Part shown: piece by piece, positions 16,316 through 25,053 of the stretch | How positions within the stretch are numbered: the first letter of the stretch is position 1 | Layout of the letters: every line of letters begins with the position of its first letter | Source: Paralcaligenes sp. KSB-10 | GTDB lineage: Bacteria > Pseudomonadota > Gammaproteobacteria > Burkholderiales > Burkholderiaceae_B | Direction: 5' to 3' | NCBI RefSeq assembly: GCF_021266465.1 | Contig: NZ_CP089848.1 | Location: forward strand, 3,224,001-3,288,000 | DNA: 64,000 nucleotides | Made by a program: the position numbers and the translations under genes | The notes under the pieces: generated by a model | What the model was told of the DNA's origin: nothing | Database searches by the model: none | The model's input: the letters and a program-made list of their open reading frames with translations, nothing else

Positions 16316-17266
16316 ATGCAGAAAACCCGTCTCTACCTACACGAAGTCGCCACACGCGACGGATTCCAGAACGAAGGCGTATTCATTCCCACCGACGAAA
16401 AAGTGGCATTGATCGACGCGCTGAGCGATTGCGGCTACGCCAAGATCGAGGCCACTTCGTTTACCTCGCCGCGCGCCATACCGGCCTTGCGCGATGCCGA
16501 AGAAGTCATGCACCGCATCGTGCGCAAGCCCGGCGTCGAATACACCGTGCTGGTGCCCAATGTGCGCGGCGCCGAACGCGCCCTGTCCTGCGGCGTGGAT
16601 GAAATCAACCTGGTCATGTCGGTCAGCGAAACACACAATCGCGCCAACCTGCGCATGACACGCGACGCCTCCTTCGAGCAATTGAAAGCTGTGGCCGATA
16701 GTGTCAAAGGCAGCGAGCTGGCCATCAATGTGTCGCTGTCGACGGTGTTCGGCTGCCCGATGGAAGGCGATATCGAAGCCGACGACGTATTGTCGTGGGT
16801 GGACCGCTACGCGCGCCTGGATGTGCGCGGCATTACGCTTTGCGACACCACCGGCATGGCTTATCCCTCGCAGGTGGAAGCCCTGCTGAAAGACGTCAAG
16901 ACACGCTTCCCGTCATTGATGTTGACGGCCCATTTCCACAATACCAGGGGCCTGGGGCTGGCCAATGTGCTGGCGGCCATCAACGCCGGCATCGACCGCT
17001 TCGACGCGTCGCTGGGCGGCCTGGGCGGCTGCCCCTATGCGCCCGGCGCTTCAGGGAATATATGCACCGAGGAACTGGTGCACATGCTGGAACTGATGGG
17101 CTACGACACCGGCGTATCGCTGCAACACTGCCTTGCCTGCAGCGCCGAACTGCCGCGCCTGGTCGGGCATGATATTCCCAGCCAGATACTGAAGGCAGGG
17201 CCGCGCCTGGCCTTGCATCCGGCCCCGGATTACGTGCGCGACCTGGAAAAGCCGCAAGTGCGTTGA
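16316..17266 (+). CDS. Hydroxymethylglutaryl-CoA lyase family protein
   Basis: 316 residues, one TIM barrel of the HMGL/DRE-TIM superfamily. Landmarks: HEVATRDGFQNEG (Arg-Asp pair for metal and catalysis), the AHFHNTRGLGLAN metal-binding His pair, and GLGGCPYAPGASGN, the HMG-CoA lyase active-site Cys loop. Cleaves HMG-CoA to acetoacetate and acetyl-CoA, or a related 3-hydroxy-3-methyl acyl-CoA. Placed 22 bp behind a CoA-transferase and 18 bp before a VOC protein in one operon. The Cys loop argues against isopropylmalate synthase and for a lyase; the exact substrate is inferred, not shown. Confidence 0.9.
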   Translation: MQKTRLYLHEVATRDGFQNEGVFIPTDEKVALIDALSDCGYAKIEATSFTSPRAIPALRDAEEVMHRIVRKPGVEYTVLVPNVRGAERALSCGVDEINLVMSVSETHNRANLRMTRDASFEQLKAVADSVKGSELAINVSLSTVFGCPMEGDIEADDVLSWVDRYARLDVRGITLCDTTGMAYPSQVEALLKDVKTRFPSLMLTAHFHNTRGLGLANVLAAINAGIDRFDASLGGLGGCPYAPGASGNICTEELVHMLELMGYDTGVSLQHCLACSAELPRLVGHDIPSQILKAGPRLALHPAPDYVRDLEKPQVR

Positions 17267-17284
17267 ACCGCTTTGGAGCATTTC

Positions 17285-17665
17285 ATGATTGACCACCTGG
17301 ACCACATCGTTCTGACCTGTGCCGATGCAGACGCCTGCAAGGACTTTTACACCCGCGTCATGGGCATGACACTGGAAGTCTTTGGCGCGGGCCGGCTGGC
17401 CTTCAAGTTCGGCAATCAGAAAATCAACCTTCATGTACAGGGGCGCGAATTTGAGCCCAAGGCTCATCGGCCCATGCCAGGGGCGCTTGATCTGTGCCTG
17501 ATTGCATCGATACCCCTGGACGAGGTCATGGCCCATTTAAGGATTGAAAATTGGCCAATTATTGAAGGGCCGGTCATGCGTACCGGCGCAATTCAAAAAA
17601 TCCGCTCCATTTATGTTCGCGATCCGGATTTGAATCTGATCGAAATTTCAGAGCCCTTCCCCTAA
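17285..17665 (+). CDS. VOC-family (glyoxalase/dioxygenase-fold) protein
   Basis: 126 residues with the vicinal-oxygen-chelate fold: DHIVLTCADADACKDFYTRV at the start with metal-binding His, KINLHVQG in the middle and DPDLNLIEISEP at the end with the terminal Glu ligand. Likely a metal-dependent small enzyme acting on an intermediate of the neighbouring pathway, but family members do isomerisation, ring cleavage or thiol transfer, so the reaction is unknown. The ATG at 17285 has TTGGAGC upstream; an ATG at 17273 in frame is less likely. Confidence 0.85.
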   Translation: MIDHLDHIVLTCADADACKDFYTRVMGMTLEVFGAGRLAFKFGNQKINLHVQGREFEPKAHRPMPGALDLCLIASIPLDEVMAHLRIENWPIIEGPVMRTGAIQKIRSIYVRDPDLNLIEISEPFP

Positions 17666-17784
17666 GCCGTATTTACCCATTTTTGTTTTATCCGATGCTT
17701 TGCAAGAGACAAGGCAATGGAGACTTTACGCCTTTTAAAGGCTGCAACCCCCAGGCGGTACCCATTACAACATCAGGAGACATT

Positions 17785-18756
17785 ATGAAAACACGCTTGT
17801 ATAAACTCGGCATGTGCGTCGGCTTTGCGCTAATAGGATCCAGCGCACATGCCGGGTCCTATCCCGACCGTCCTATTACCTTGATTGTTCCATCCGCGCC
17901 TGGCGGTACAACCGACGTGTCCGCACGCGCCGTTGCCCAGAACCTGGCAAAAATCCTTGGCCAGCCTGTTGTCGTCGAAAACAAGCCTGGAGCAAGTGGG
18001 AACATAGGAAATGCCTTCGTGAGTCGAGCCAAGCCCGACGGCTATACTTTATTGCTGTCGTACTCGGGCTATCACACAGGCAACCCGGCTCTTTTCAAAA
18101 CCTTGACGTGGGACCCGGTCAAAGACTTCACCCCTATCGCCGAAGTATCCACCGCCCCACACGTTATCGTTGTGCCCAACACACTCAAGGTTTCAACCTT
18201 GAAGGACTTCCTGGCCCTGGCAAAATCGGAACCGGGCAAACTGAATTATGCATCGTCGGGCGCGGGTTCGATTCAACACTTGGGCACCGAACAGCTCAAG
18301 CAACTGACCGGAATAAACATGCTCCATGTGCCCTACAAGGGCGCCGGCCCCGCCATGCAGGACCTGCTTGCCGGGCAAGTCCAGTTATTCATTACCACTC
18401 CTCCGTCTGTCATAGGGCAGATCAAGGCCGGACGCGTGAAGGCCCTGGCGATTGCGAGCGACACCCGCCACCCCATGCTGCCGGACGTGCCGACAACGGC
18501 CGAGGCGGGCCTGCCCAATTACAAGCTCGAAGCCTGGTTCGCGGTATTCGGACCCGCCCATATGCCTCCAGATGTCACGGCGATCCTGACCAAAGCGCTA
18601 AAAAAGGTCGTTGCCGACAAGAGTTACAAGGCCAATATGGAATCGCAAGGAGCCTATGCCAAGTATCTGCCGCCCGATCAGTTGGAGGCAGAGGTCAAAT
18701 CGGATATCAAGCATTGGCAGCAAGTGATCAAAACGGCGGGCATCAAGCCTTTGTAA
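17785..18756 (+). CDS. Bug-family (TctC-like) periplasmic substrate-binding receptor
   Basis: 323 residues. Sec signal peptide MKTRLYKLGMCVGFALIGS ending near SAHA-GSYPD, then the family blocks TLIVPSAPGGTTDVSARAVA, VENKPGASGNIG, KPDGYTLLLSY and HVPYKGAGPAMQDLLAGQV. High-affinity periplasmic binding of a carboxylate; family members serve tripartite tricarboxylate transporters, but no TctAB genes lie nearby. GGAG before the ATG at 17785 fixes the start; the open frame to 17683 lacks a signal peptide. Last gene of the CoA-transferase/HMG-lyase module. Confidence 0.93.
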   Translation: MKTRLYKLGMCVGFALIGSSAHAGSYPDRPITLIVPSAPGGTTDVSARAVAQNLAKILGQPVVVENKPGASGNIGNAFVSRAKPDGYTLLLSYSGYHTGNPALFKTLTWDPVKDFTPIAEVSTAPHVIVVPNTLKVSTLKDFLALAKSEPGKLNYASSGAGSIQHLGTEQLKQLTGINMLHVPYKGAGPAMQDLLAGQVQLFITTPPSVIGQIKAGRVKALAIASDTRHPMLPDVPTTAEAGLPNYKLEAWFAVFGPAHMPPDVTAILTKALKKVVADKSYKANMESQGAYAKYLPPDQLEAEVKSDIKHWQQVIKTAGIKPL

Positions 18757-18857
18757 GCCATCTGATCTCGGTGCGGGAGATGCATACGGCAAGAAATGTC
18801 CGCGCGATTCCCGCATTGTCGCGTTAACCTATAAGCATGCAAAAGACGTCACCACGA

Positions 18858-19086
18858 GCGGGGGTGGCGGCCCAGGCGGGGTGAGCGAGCTTGAGTCCGC
18901 CGCGGCCGCAGCCTGGATCGGGATGCAAGGGAGCGGTTGTTTGAGCGTCAAGGGTGTCCACAGCCCGGGGGGCTGTGGACGACGCGAGTTCCGCGACCGC
19001 CCGATCCAGGCTGCGGCCGCGGGCAGTCCTGGCGTAGCCAGGACCGGACGATGCGAGCTCCACCCCGCCTGGGCCGCCACCCCCGC
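18858..19086. repeat. 229-bp triple-nested inverted repeat between convergent genes
   Basis: Three nested perfect palindromes share one centre: outer arms 18858-18883 / 19061-19086 (26 bp), inner arms 18900-18922 / 19000-19022 (23 bp), central hairpin 18956-18966 / 18970-18980 (11 bp, GGG loop). A further 7-bp hairpin lies at 19026-19044. Very GC-rich. It fills the gap between the 3' ends of the Bug gene (plus) and the TauE gene (minus), so it could act as a bidirectional terminator. ORFs through it have no recognisable content. The sequence is unrelated to the composite repeats at 34.7, 38.7 and 51.4 kb. Confidence 0.85.
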
Positions 19087-19135
19087 GCCTTAAGAACGAA
19101 GAACGCGCACGACCAGCAGCAATAAGAGCCACATC

Positions 19136-19888
19136 CTACGCAAAATAAGCCCGCGCAAAAAATGCCACAGTGATTCCCGTGGAAAGCAGCAATGTCCCGG
19201 CCCGGATGGCCCACGACGGAGCTCGACGGCCGATTTGCGCGCCGCCATAGCCGCCGACCATAGCGGCAAGCAGCATGACCAGGGTTTCCGGCCACCGGAC
19301 CGCGCGAGCCGCGATGAATGTCAGCACCGCTATCGTGTTGGCTGCGCTGACCAGCAGCGTGCGCGGCGCATTCAGGCTTTTCAGGTCGCGGCTGTCGAGC
19401 AGGCCCCAGACGGCCATCATCATGATGCCGACGGCGCCGCCGAAATAACCGCCATAAACGCCCAGGCAAAACTGAATGACCAGAACGACCGAAGGCCTGA
19501 TTCGCCAGCGGCGCCGCAAGCATTCACCCAGGCGGCGCCCGAAGGCCAGCGCCAGCGTGGCAATCAACAAGAGCCAGGGAAGCACCGTGTCGAAGGTTTT
19601 CGACGGCGTCCACAGCAGCAGGATCGCCCCGATCACGCCTCCCACCAGTGTTGTAAACATCAGGGGTCGCAGCGACACCGCACCGACCGGCCCCAGCCCA
19701 TCGCGATAGGCCCAGGCGCTGGCGATACCCCCGGGAAACAGCGCGACCGTGCTCGAAGCATTCGCCTGAACCGATGGCACTCCAACGGCAATCAGAGCGG
19801 GAAGGCTGACAAACGAGCCGCCTCCGGCCAGGGCATTCATTGCGCCAGCCAGCAAACCCGCGCCAGAAACTATCAGGAAGTCGTTCAT
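19136..19888 (-). CDS. TauE/SafE-family membrane permease
   Basis: 250 residues, very hydrophobic, about 7-8 membrane helices. The two internally repeated TauE/SafE segments are visible: GAGLLAGAMNALAGGGSFVSLPAL near the start and FCLGVYGGYFGGAVGIMMMA in the middle. Putative inner-membrane exporter of sulfite, sulfonates or organic anions; substrate unknown. The ATG at 19888 begins the first helix; upstream in-frame ATGs at 19900 and 19924 are possible. Divergent from a LysR gene, which probably controls it. Confidence 0.87.
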   Translation of the reverse strand: MNDFLIVSGAGLLAGAMNALAGGGSFVSLPALIAVGVPSVQANASSTVALFPGGIASAWAYRDGLGPVGAVSLRPLMFTTLVGGVIGAILLLWTPSKTFDTVLPWLLLIATLALAFGRRLGECLRRRWRIRPSVVLVIQFCLGVYGGYFGGAVGIMMMAVWGLLDSRDLKSLNAPRTLLVSAANTIAVLTFIAARAVRWPETLVMLLAAMVGGYGGAQIGRRAPSWAIRAGTLLLSTGITVAFFARAYFA

Positions 19889-19941
19889 GGCATCGATCAT
19901 AGACAAGGCCCTGGCTGCGCACAATCTGGCATTTCCGGTGC

Positions 19942-19954
19942 TAGACTTCGTCTA
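19942..19954. promoter_or_regulatory. LysR-box palindrome between TauE and LysR genes
   Basis: TAGACTTCGTCTA is a perfect 5-bp inverted repeat with 3-bp spacer that fits the T-N11-A LysR motif. It lies 22 bp before the LysR start in the divergent promoter region. Confidence 0.55.
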
Positions 19955-19975
19955 AACCGAAGAAAGAGATTGATC

Positions 19976-20869
19976 TTGCGTTTTGACCTGACCGATATGC
20001 GTCTATTCCTGGCTGTGGTCGAACACGGCAGCCTGACCCGCGGCGCCCAGGCGATGAACCTTGCCCTGGCTTCCGCAAGCGAGCGCATTTCAGGCATGGA
20101 GGCGGTGCTCGGCGCTCCTCTTCTGGAGCGGACCCGGCGCGGGGTACACACCACAAGCGTCGGAGACGCCCTGCTGCGCCATGCCCGCATTATCGTAGGG
20201 CAGGTCGAACAGATGCGCGGCGAACTGCGTTCCTATGCGACAGGCCTCAAAGGCCGCATCAAACTAATGTCGAACACCGCGGCACTGGCCGCTTTTTTGC
20301 CGCAGCAGATCTGCCGCTTCCTCGCGCAATATCCCGACCTTTCAATTGATCTCGACGAACGGCCCAGCACCGAGATCGCCGTGGCGATCGCCGAAGGAAA
20401 GACGGACCTGGGAATCGTGGCGGATATTGCCGACCTGGCCGCGCTGCAGACCCGCCTCATCGCCCAGGATCATCTCGTTGTTGCAACAAGCATGGCGCAC
20501 CGGATTGCCGGCCAGCCATCCGCAGCCTTTGCGGACATCGTGGGCGAGGCCTTTGTCGGCCTGTCGGATGCGGCGCTGGAAACCCATTTGGGAGAACGCG
20601 CCACCCGTTTGGGCCGCCAGATACAGTACCGTGTCAAGCTCAGGACTGTGGAGAATGTGGGCATGCTGGTGAAGGCCGGGGTGGGAATCGCCATTTTGCC
20701 CGAAGCCTCCGCGGCCGCGTTGCGCCAAGCCGGCTTGGTGATAGTGCCGCTGCACGAACCCTGGGCATCCAGGACACTGCATCTGTGCGCCCGCGATTTT
20801 TCCGCGCTGACACCTCACGCCAGCTTGCTCGCACAGCAACTCACTGAATCGGGCGTGGGGCCACGTTAA
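19976..20869 (+). CDS. LysR-family transcriptional regulator (divergent from TauE)
   Basis: 297 residues from a TTG at 19976: the HTH part reads LTDMRLFLAVVEHGSLTRGA and ASASERISGMEAVLGAPLLE, the effector part has GKTDLGIVADIADLAAL and KAGVGIAILPEAS. The open frame extends far upstream to 19235, but that is antisense to the TauE gene and has no HTH, so it was rejected. An ATG at 19997 is an alternative but would cut the first strand of the fold. Probably activates the TauE-type exporter through the palindrome at 19942-19954. Confidence 0.85.
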   Translation: MRFDLTDMRLFLAVVEHGSLTRGAQAMNLALASASERISGMEAVLGAPLLERTRRGVHTTSVGDALLRHARIIVGQVEQMRGELRSYATGLKGRIKLMSNTAALAAFLPQQICRFLAQYPDLSIDLDERPSTEIAVAIAEGKTDLGIVADIADLAALQTRLIAQDHLVVATSMAHRIAGQPSAAFADIVGEAFVGLSDAALETHLGERATRLGRQIQYRVKLRTVENVGMLVKAGVGIAILPEASAAALRQAGLVIVPLHEPWASRTLHLCARDFSALTPHASLLAQQLTESGVGPR

Positions 20870-20888
20870 AGTTCTCGCCTCTTTATTT

Positions 20889-20918
20889 TTTCGTAGTATC
20901 GTATACAATTCTACGAAA
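20889..20918. promoter_or_regulatory. GntR (FadR-type) operator
   Basis: Two nested palindromes: outer TTTCGTAG (20889-20896) and CTACGAAA (20911-20918), and between them ATCGTATACAAT, close to the FadR-subfamily consensus ATTGTATACAAT. It is 22 bp before the GntR start, so autoregulation is likely. Confidence 0.65.
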
Positions 20919-20939
20919 CCTAAGCGCTGAGAGAACAAA

Positions 20940-21641
20940 ATGGACTGGCTATTCAACGAAGTTGCCGATACCGAATTTGAAGAAATCAGGAACACGTCGC
21001 TGGGCAAGCTGGTGCGCGATCAGTTGCTCAGCCAGATTCTGTCAGGCGTTTTCCTGCCCGGCCAGGCACTGAGGGAATCGGACCTGGTCGACCGCCTGAA
21101 GGTTTCGCGTGCGCCGGTACGCGAAGCACTGCGCGAACTGGAAAGCTCGGGCCTGGTGGTGTCGAAAAAGCATTCGGGCGTTTATGTGCGCGAACTCAGC
21201 AACAGCGAAGTCCGCGATCTTTACGACTTTCGCGCCCTGCTCGACAGTCATGCGGGCCTGGTCGTTTCGCAACTGCCTACCGAACGCCGGCACGAATTGG
21301 TCAAGGAGCTCGAAGCCAGGACCGAAGCCATGGATGCCGCCAACCAGGAAAAGAATTCGCAGGCCTATTACCGCGAAAACTTGCGGTTCCACTGGCTGTT
21401 CATCGAATACGCCGGCAACCGGGAAATCGCCAAGACCTACCGCGAAGTCATCCAGAAACTGCACTTGTCGCGGCTGAAGAACCTGTCTACGGAATCGTAC
21501 CGGGAAATGTCCATTGCCGAGCACAAGCAAATCGTCAAGGCAATCTACGATTCCAAAACCATTGCGCATGCCAATTACTGCGCAGAACTGCTAAGCCACC
21601 ATGTCATCAATGCCTACGACAGGCTTTCGACTCTGGCCTAA
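20940..21641 (+). CDS. GntR-family regulator (FadR subfamily)
   Basis: 233 residues. N-terminal winged HTH: LVRDQLLSQILSGVFLPGQA and LKVSRAPVREALRELESSG, with the GVYVREL wing. The C-terminal FCD domain is all-helical with the metal-ligand-like pattern DFRALLDSHAG and the final HH of LLSHHVINAYDRL. Such proteins release DNA on binding a carboxylate. It stands 48 bp before a Bug receptor, MmgE/PrpD and dehydrogenase genes on the same strand, so it probably represses that set and itself. Confidence 0.92.
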   Translation: MDWLFNEVADTEFEEIRNTSLGKLVRDQLLSQILSGVFLPGQALRESDLVDRLKVSRAPVREALRELESSGLVVSKKHSGVYVRELSNSEVRDLYDFRALLDSHAGLVVSQLPTERRHELVKELEARTEAMDAANQEKNSQAYYRENLRFHWLFIEYAGNREIAKTYREVIQKLHLSRLKNLSTESYREMSIAEHKQIVKAIYDSKTIAHANYCAELLSHHVINAYDRLSTLA

Positions 21642-21689
21642 TCAATCCCATTATTTTTATAACATCCACCGACTCAGGAGACTAGCAGC

Positions 21690-22670
21690 ATGAGTATGAA
21701 TCGCCGTTCCTTTTTGTTGAGCAGCGCCGCAGTAATGAGCTTGCCCCGCCTGTCTTTCGCCGCCTCGAAATACCCTAATCACGCACTGACCTACGTCGTA
21801 CCGGTCGCCCCCGGAGGCGGCAGCGATTATGTAGGGCGCACGGTCACTCACGAATGGGGCAAGGAACTGGGTGAAACCTTTATCGTAGAAAACCAGGGCG
21901 GCGGCGGCGGAATCATCGCCTGCCAGAAAGTGGCGCGCGCCGAGCCCAACGGCTATACCCTGATGCAAGGCTATGTGGCCACCCTGGCCACCAGCCCGGC
22001 AACACGAAAAGTTCCCTACGACCCCATGCGCGACTTCACGCAGATCGGCATGATAGGCGGCACGCCCAACGTGCTGGTCGTCAATGCCAAATTGCCGATC
22101 AAGAACTTCCAGGATTTCGTCGCCTACACCAAAGAACACGGCGATCGCGTCAGCTATGGCTCGGCCGGCGTCGGCTCCCTTACCCATCTCCTGATGGAAC
22201 TGCTGAAGCAGCAACTGGGCTCGAAAATGGTCCACATCAGCTACAAAGGGATTTCCCCGGCATTCACCGATCTGATTTCCGGCCAGACCCAGGCCATGTT
22301 TCCCGGCCTCGCCGCGTCGGTTCCTCATCTGAAATCGGGAAGCGTCCGGGCGATTGCCATCACCGGCAAAACACGCAATCCGGGCTTTAAAGACATACCG
22401 ACTCTGGAAGAGCTGGGCATCAAGGGATTCGAAGATACCCTGCAATGGTATGGCGTATCGGGCCCGGCAGGCATCGATGGCGGCATTGTAAAAATACTGA
22501 ACGACAGCCTGAATAAAGTGCTGGCCGTGCCCGATCTTGCCAAAAAACTGGATGTCGAAGCGATTATTCCGATGCCCATGTCCGCGGCGGAATTCGCCGA
22601 TTACGCGAAACGCGACCTCGATCGCTGGACGCGCCTGGCCAAACAACAACATATTACCTTGAACTCCTGA
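21690..22670 (+). CDS. Bug-family periplasmic receptor with Tat-like signal
   Basis: 326 residues. The signal region NRRSFLLSSAAVMSLPRLSFA has twin arginines followed by a hydrophobic stretch, resembling a Tat leader, unlike the Sec leaders of the other Bug proteins in the window. Family blocks: TYVVPVAPGGGSDYVGRTV, VENQGGGGGIIA, EPNGYTLMQGY and MVHISYKGISPAFTDLISGQ. Binds an organic acid in the periplasm. AGGAG precedes the ATG. Second gene of the GntR - Bug - MmgE - dehydrogenase set. Confidence 0.92.
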   Translation: MSMNRRSFLLSSAAVMSLPRLSFAASKYPNHALTYVVPVAPGGGSDYVGRTVTHEWGKELGETFIVENQGGGGGIIACQKVARAEPNGYTLMQGYVATLATSPATRKVPYDPMRDFTQIGMIGGTPNVLVVNAKLPIKNFQDFVAYTKEHGDRVSYGSAGVGSLTHLLMELLKQQLGSKMVHISYKGISPAFTDLISGQTQAMFPGLAASVPHLKSGSVRAIAITGKTRNPGFKDIPTLEELGIKGFEDTLQWYGVSGPAGIDGGIVKILNDSLNKVLAVPDLAKKLDVEAIIPMPMSAAEFADYAKRDLDRWTRLAKQQHITLNS

Positions 22671-22702
22671 TCGTCCTAACCCCCTACAGTGAAGTGACAT
22701 TT

Positions 22703-24073
22703 ATGGCTCGCAATACCCAGGTCCATGCCGACCTAAACGCCCCTCCCATCACCAGCCTATTGGCTGAATATATTGTCAAGCATCCCTCGCGCGGCTGGGG
22801 AGACGAAGTTGAGCACGAGGCGCATCGTACATTCATGAACTGGCTGGGCTGCGCAATCGGGGCTGCCCATCATGAAGCCGCCCAGGCTGCGCTCCAGGCA
22901 ATTCAGGTACTCGAACCCTCGGCGCAGGCAAGCATCCTGGGCCGAAAGGAAAAAGTCGATATCGGCAGTGCGGCGTTGATCAACGGCATCACTTCACACA
23001 CCTTCGACTTTGACGACACTCATTTAAAAACAATCATCCACCCAGCCGGGCCGGTGTGTTCCGCCCTGGTTGCATTGGCCGAACATACCGGCGCCAGCGG
23101 CCGCCAACTGATCGACGCACTGGTCATCGGCATCGACGTTTCGTGCCGCGCGGGCAATATGATGTACCCGGACCACTACGATCGCGGCTGGCATATTACC
23201 GGCACGACTGGTGTATTGGGTTCGGCGGCGGCCTGCGCCCGACTGCTGGGCCTGAACGTCGAACAAACCATCATGGCCCTGGGTATCGCGGCGTCGCAGC
23301 CCATAGGCCTGCGGGAACAGTTCGGCACCATGACCAAGCCTTTCCACCCGGGCGCCGCCGCCCAGGCCGGGCTGATGTCCGCCCTGCTGGCCCGCGCCGG
23401 CTTCACATCCAGCCGTCGCGCCCTCGAGGCGCCGCGAGGCTTTGCCCAGGTTGTATCGGAAAAACACGATTGGAACGAAATTACCGACGAGCTTGGCAAG
23501 CGCTTCGAAATTTCCTTCAACGCGTACAAGCCATTTGCCTGCGGCATTGTGATACATCCCAGTATCGATGCCTGCGTCCAGTTGCGTGCAAAAGGCGTTA
23601 CCCCTGACAATCTGCTTCGCATCGACCTGAAAGTGCATTCCCTGGTACTTGAACTGACGGGCAAGAAAGAACCGGCCGATGGCCTGCAAGGCAAGTTCAG
23701 CGTTTACCACGGCTGCGCCGCCGGCCTGATCTTCGGCCAGGCTTCCGAACATGAATACGCCGACAGCATCGTCACGCGTCCCGATGTCGTCGATGTACGC
23801 CGCAAGGTCGTGGCGACCGTCGACAACAACATCAACGAAGCCAGTGTCGATGCTGTTGCCACATTGAAGGACGGCAACACGGTGCACGTGTACGTCGAGC
23901 ATGCCATAGGATCCTTGCAGCACCCGATGACAGACCTCGATCTCGAGAAAAAATTCCGCGGCATGTCCGACGAAATCATCGGAGCCGAACAAACAGGGCA
24001 ATTGCTGGCCGAATGCTGGAATCTGGCCGCGGCTCCGAACGTCAAACGACTTGTCGAGCTCTCGCGACCGTGA
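22703..24073 (+). CDS. MmgE/PrpD-family protein (2-methylcitrate dehydratase-like)
   Basis: 456 residues with the full MmgE/PrpD fold: FMNWLGCAIGAAHHEA, LINGITSHTFDFDDTHLKT (catalytic Asp-rich loop), HITGTTGVLGSAAACARLLGL, MTKPFHPGAAAQAGLMSALL and PFACGIVIHPSIDAC. Members dehydrate 2-methylcitrate or isomerise cis-aconitate or itaconate-type acids; no prp genes are near, so a role on another tricarboxylic or dicarboxylic acid is likely. A GTG at 22694 in frame is an alternative start. Its stop overlaps the dehydrogenase GTG start. Confidence 0.9.
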   Translation: MARNTQVHADLNAPPITSLLAEYIVKHPSRGWGDEVEHEAHRTFMNWLGCAIGAAHHEAAQAALQAIQVLEPSAQASILGRKEKVDIGSAALINGITSHTFDFDDTHLKTIIHPAGPVCSALVALAEHTGASGRQLIDALVIGIDVSCRAGNMMYPDHYDRGWHITGTTGVLGSAAACARLLGLNVEQTIMALGIAASQPIGLREQFGTMTKPFHPGAAAQAGLMSALLARAGFTSSRRALEAPRGFAQVVSEKHDWNEITDELGKRFEISFNAYKPFACGIVIHPSIDACVQLRAKGVTPDNLLRIDLKVHSLVLELTGKKEPADGLQGKFSVYHGCAAGLIFGQASEHEYADSIVTRPDVVDVRRKVVATVDNNINEASVDAVATLKDGNTVHVYVEHAIGSLQHPMTDLDLEKKFRGMSDEIIGAEQTGQLLAECWNLAAAPNVKRLVELSRP

Positions 24074-25053
24074 ACAGGCCCCTCATCGTCGTCCTGGATG
24101 ACTGGGAAAACGGCCTGCGCCGTCTGGTGGACTGGTCCGCCATCGAACAGCAGGCCGAGGTTGTCATCCATAACCGCAAACTGTCGGGCGCCGCCCTGCT
24201 GGACGCATTGCGGCCCGCGCAATGCGTGGTGCTGATGCGCGACAGAACCCCGATAAACAAGGATATGCTCAAGCTTTTACCGACATTGCGCCACATTGTC
24301 TTTACCGGAACGCGCAATAAGAAGCTCGACCTGGAAGCGGCAGCCGAGCGGAACATCCAGGTCAGCCACACCGACTGGGGCCCGTCCAAGGCCAGCACCT
24401 GCGAAATGACCTGGACATTGATTCTGGCCGCAATGAAACAGTTGCCGAAAATCATGCTGTCCTCGTCGCGGCTGACATGGCGCGATGCCGACAGCGCCGG
24501 CGCACTGCCTGGAGTCCTGCACGGGCAACGCCTGGGCCTGATAGGACTGGGCCAGATCGGCCAGCGCGTTGCGGCGGTGGGCAAGGCCCTGGGTATGGAT
24601 GTCGCGACCTGGAGCCCGAACATGACCCACGAGCGCGCGCTGGAACACGGGGTCGCGGCCCTAGGCCTGGAAGAGTTGCTGGCGACCTCCGCGGTGGTCA
24701 GCCTGCATTTGGTGCCGGCCGGCGCCACACGCCATCTGCTGAACCAGGAACGCCTGCGCCTGATGCAGCCGGGCAGCCTGCTGGTCAATACATCCAGGGC
24801 CGAATTGATCGATACGCCCGCCTTGATCGAAGCCTTGAAAGAGGGTCGGCCGGGTTTCGCCGCAATAGATGTGTTCGACACCGAACCCATCGAACCCGCC
24901 AACGAGTTGCTCGGCCTGCCCAATGTGCTGCTGACCCCTCATTACGGATTTGTCAGCGAGCCCGTTTACCGTAAATTTGCCGAAGGCATACGCGAGAGCC
25001 TGCGGTCCTGGCTGGCCGAGGGCTCCGTGCTGCCTTCATCCGCACCGGTTTGA
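24070..25053 (+). CDS. D-2-hydroxyacid dehydrogenase (NAD-dependent)
   Basis: 327 residues from a GTG at 24070 that overlaps the MmgE stop by 4 bp (GTGA), indicating translational coupling. Rossmann motif LGLIGLGQIGQRVAAVGKAL; catalytic Arg in NTSRAELIDTPAL, Glu in DVFDTEPIEPAN and His in LTPHYGFVSEPVY. Reversibly reduces a 2-keto acid to a D-2-hydroxy acid. The last 88 bp overlap the 3' end of the convergent LysR gene on the other strand. Confidence 0.92.
   Translation: MNRPLIVVLDDWENGLRRLVDWSAIEQQAEVVIHNRKLSGAALLDALRPAQCVVLMRDRTPINKDMLKLLPTLRHIVFTGTRNKKLDLEAAAERNIQVSHTDWGPSKASTCEMTWTLILAAMKQLPKIMLSSSRLTWRDADSAGALPGVLHGQRLGLIGLGQIGQRVAAVGKALGMDVATWSPNMTHERALEHGVAALGLEELLATSAVVSLHLVPAGATRHLLNQERLRLMQPGSLLVNTSRAELIDTPALIEALKEGRPGFAAIDVFDTEPIEPANELLGLPNVLLTPHYGFVSEPVYRKFAEGIRESLRSWLAEGSVLPSSAPV

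Noticed and set aside
18881-19132. Small ORFs in the 18.9 kb region
   Set aside because: They read through a nested inverted repeat on both strands; no start signals or family resemblance.
19235-19975. N-terminal extension of the LysR ORF
   Set aside because: It is antisense to the TauE gene and has no HTH; the LysR fold begins at the TTG at 19976.
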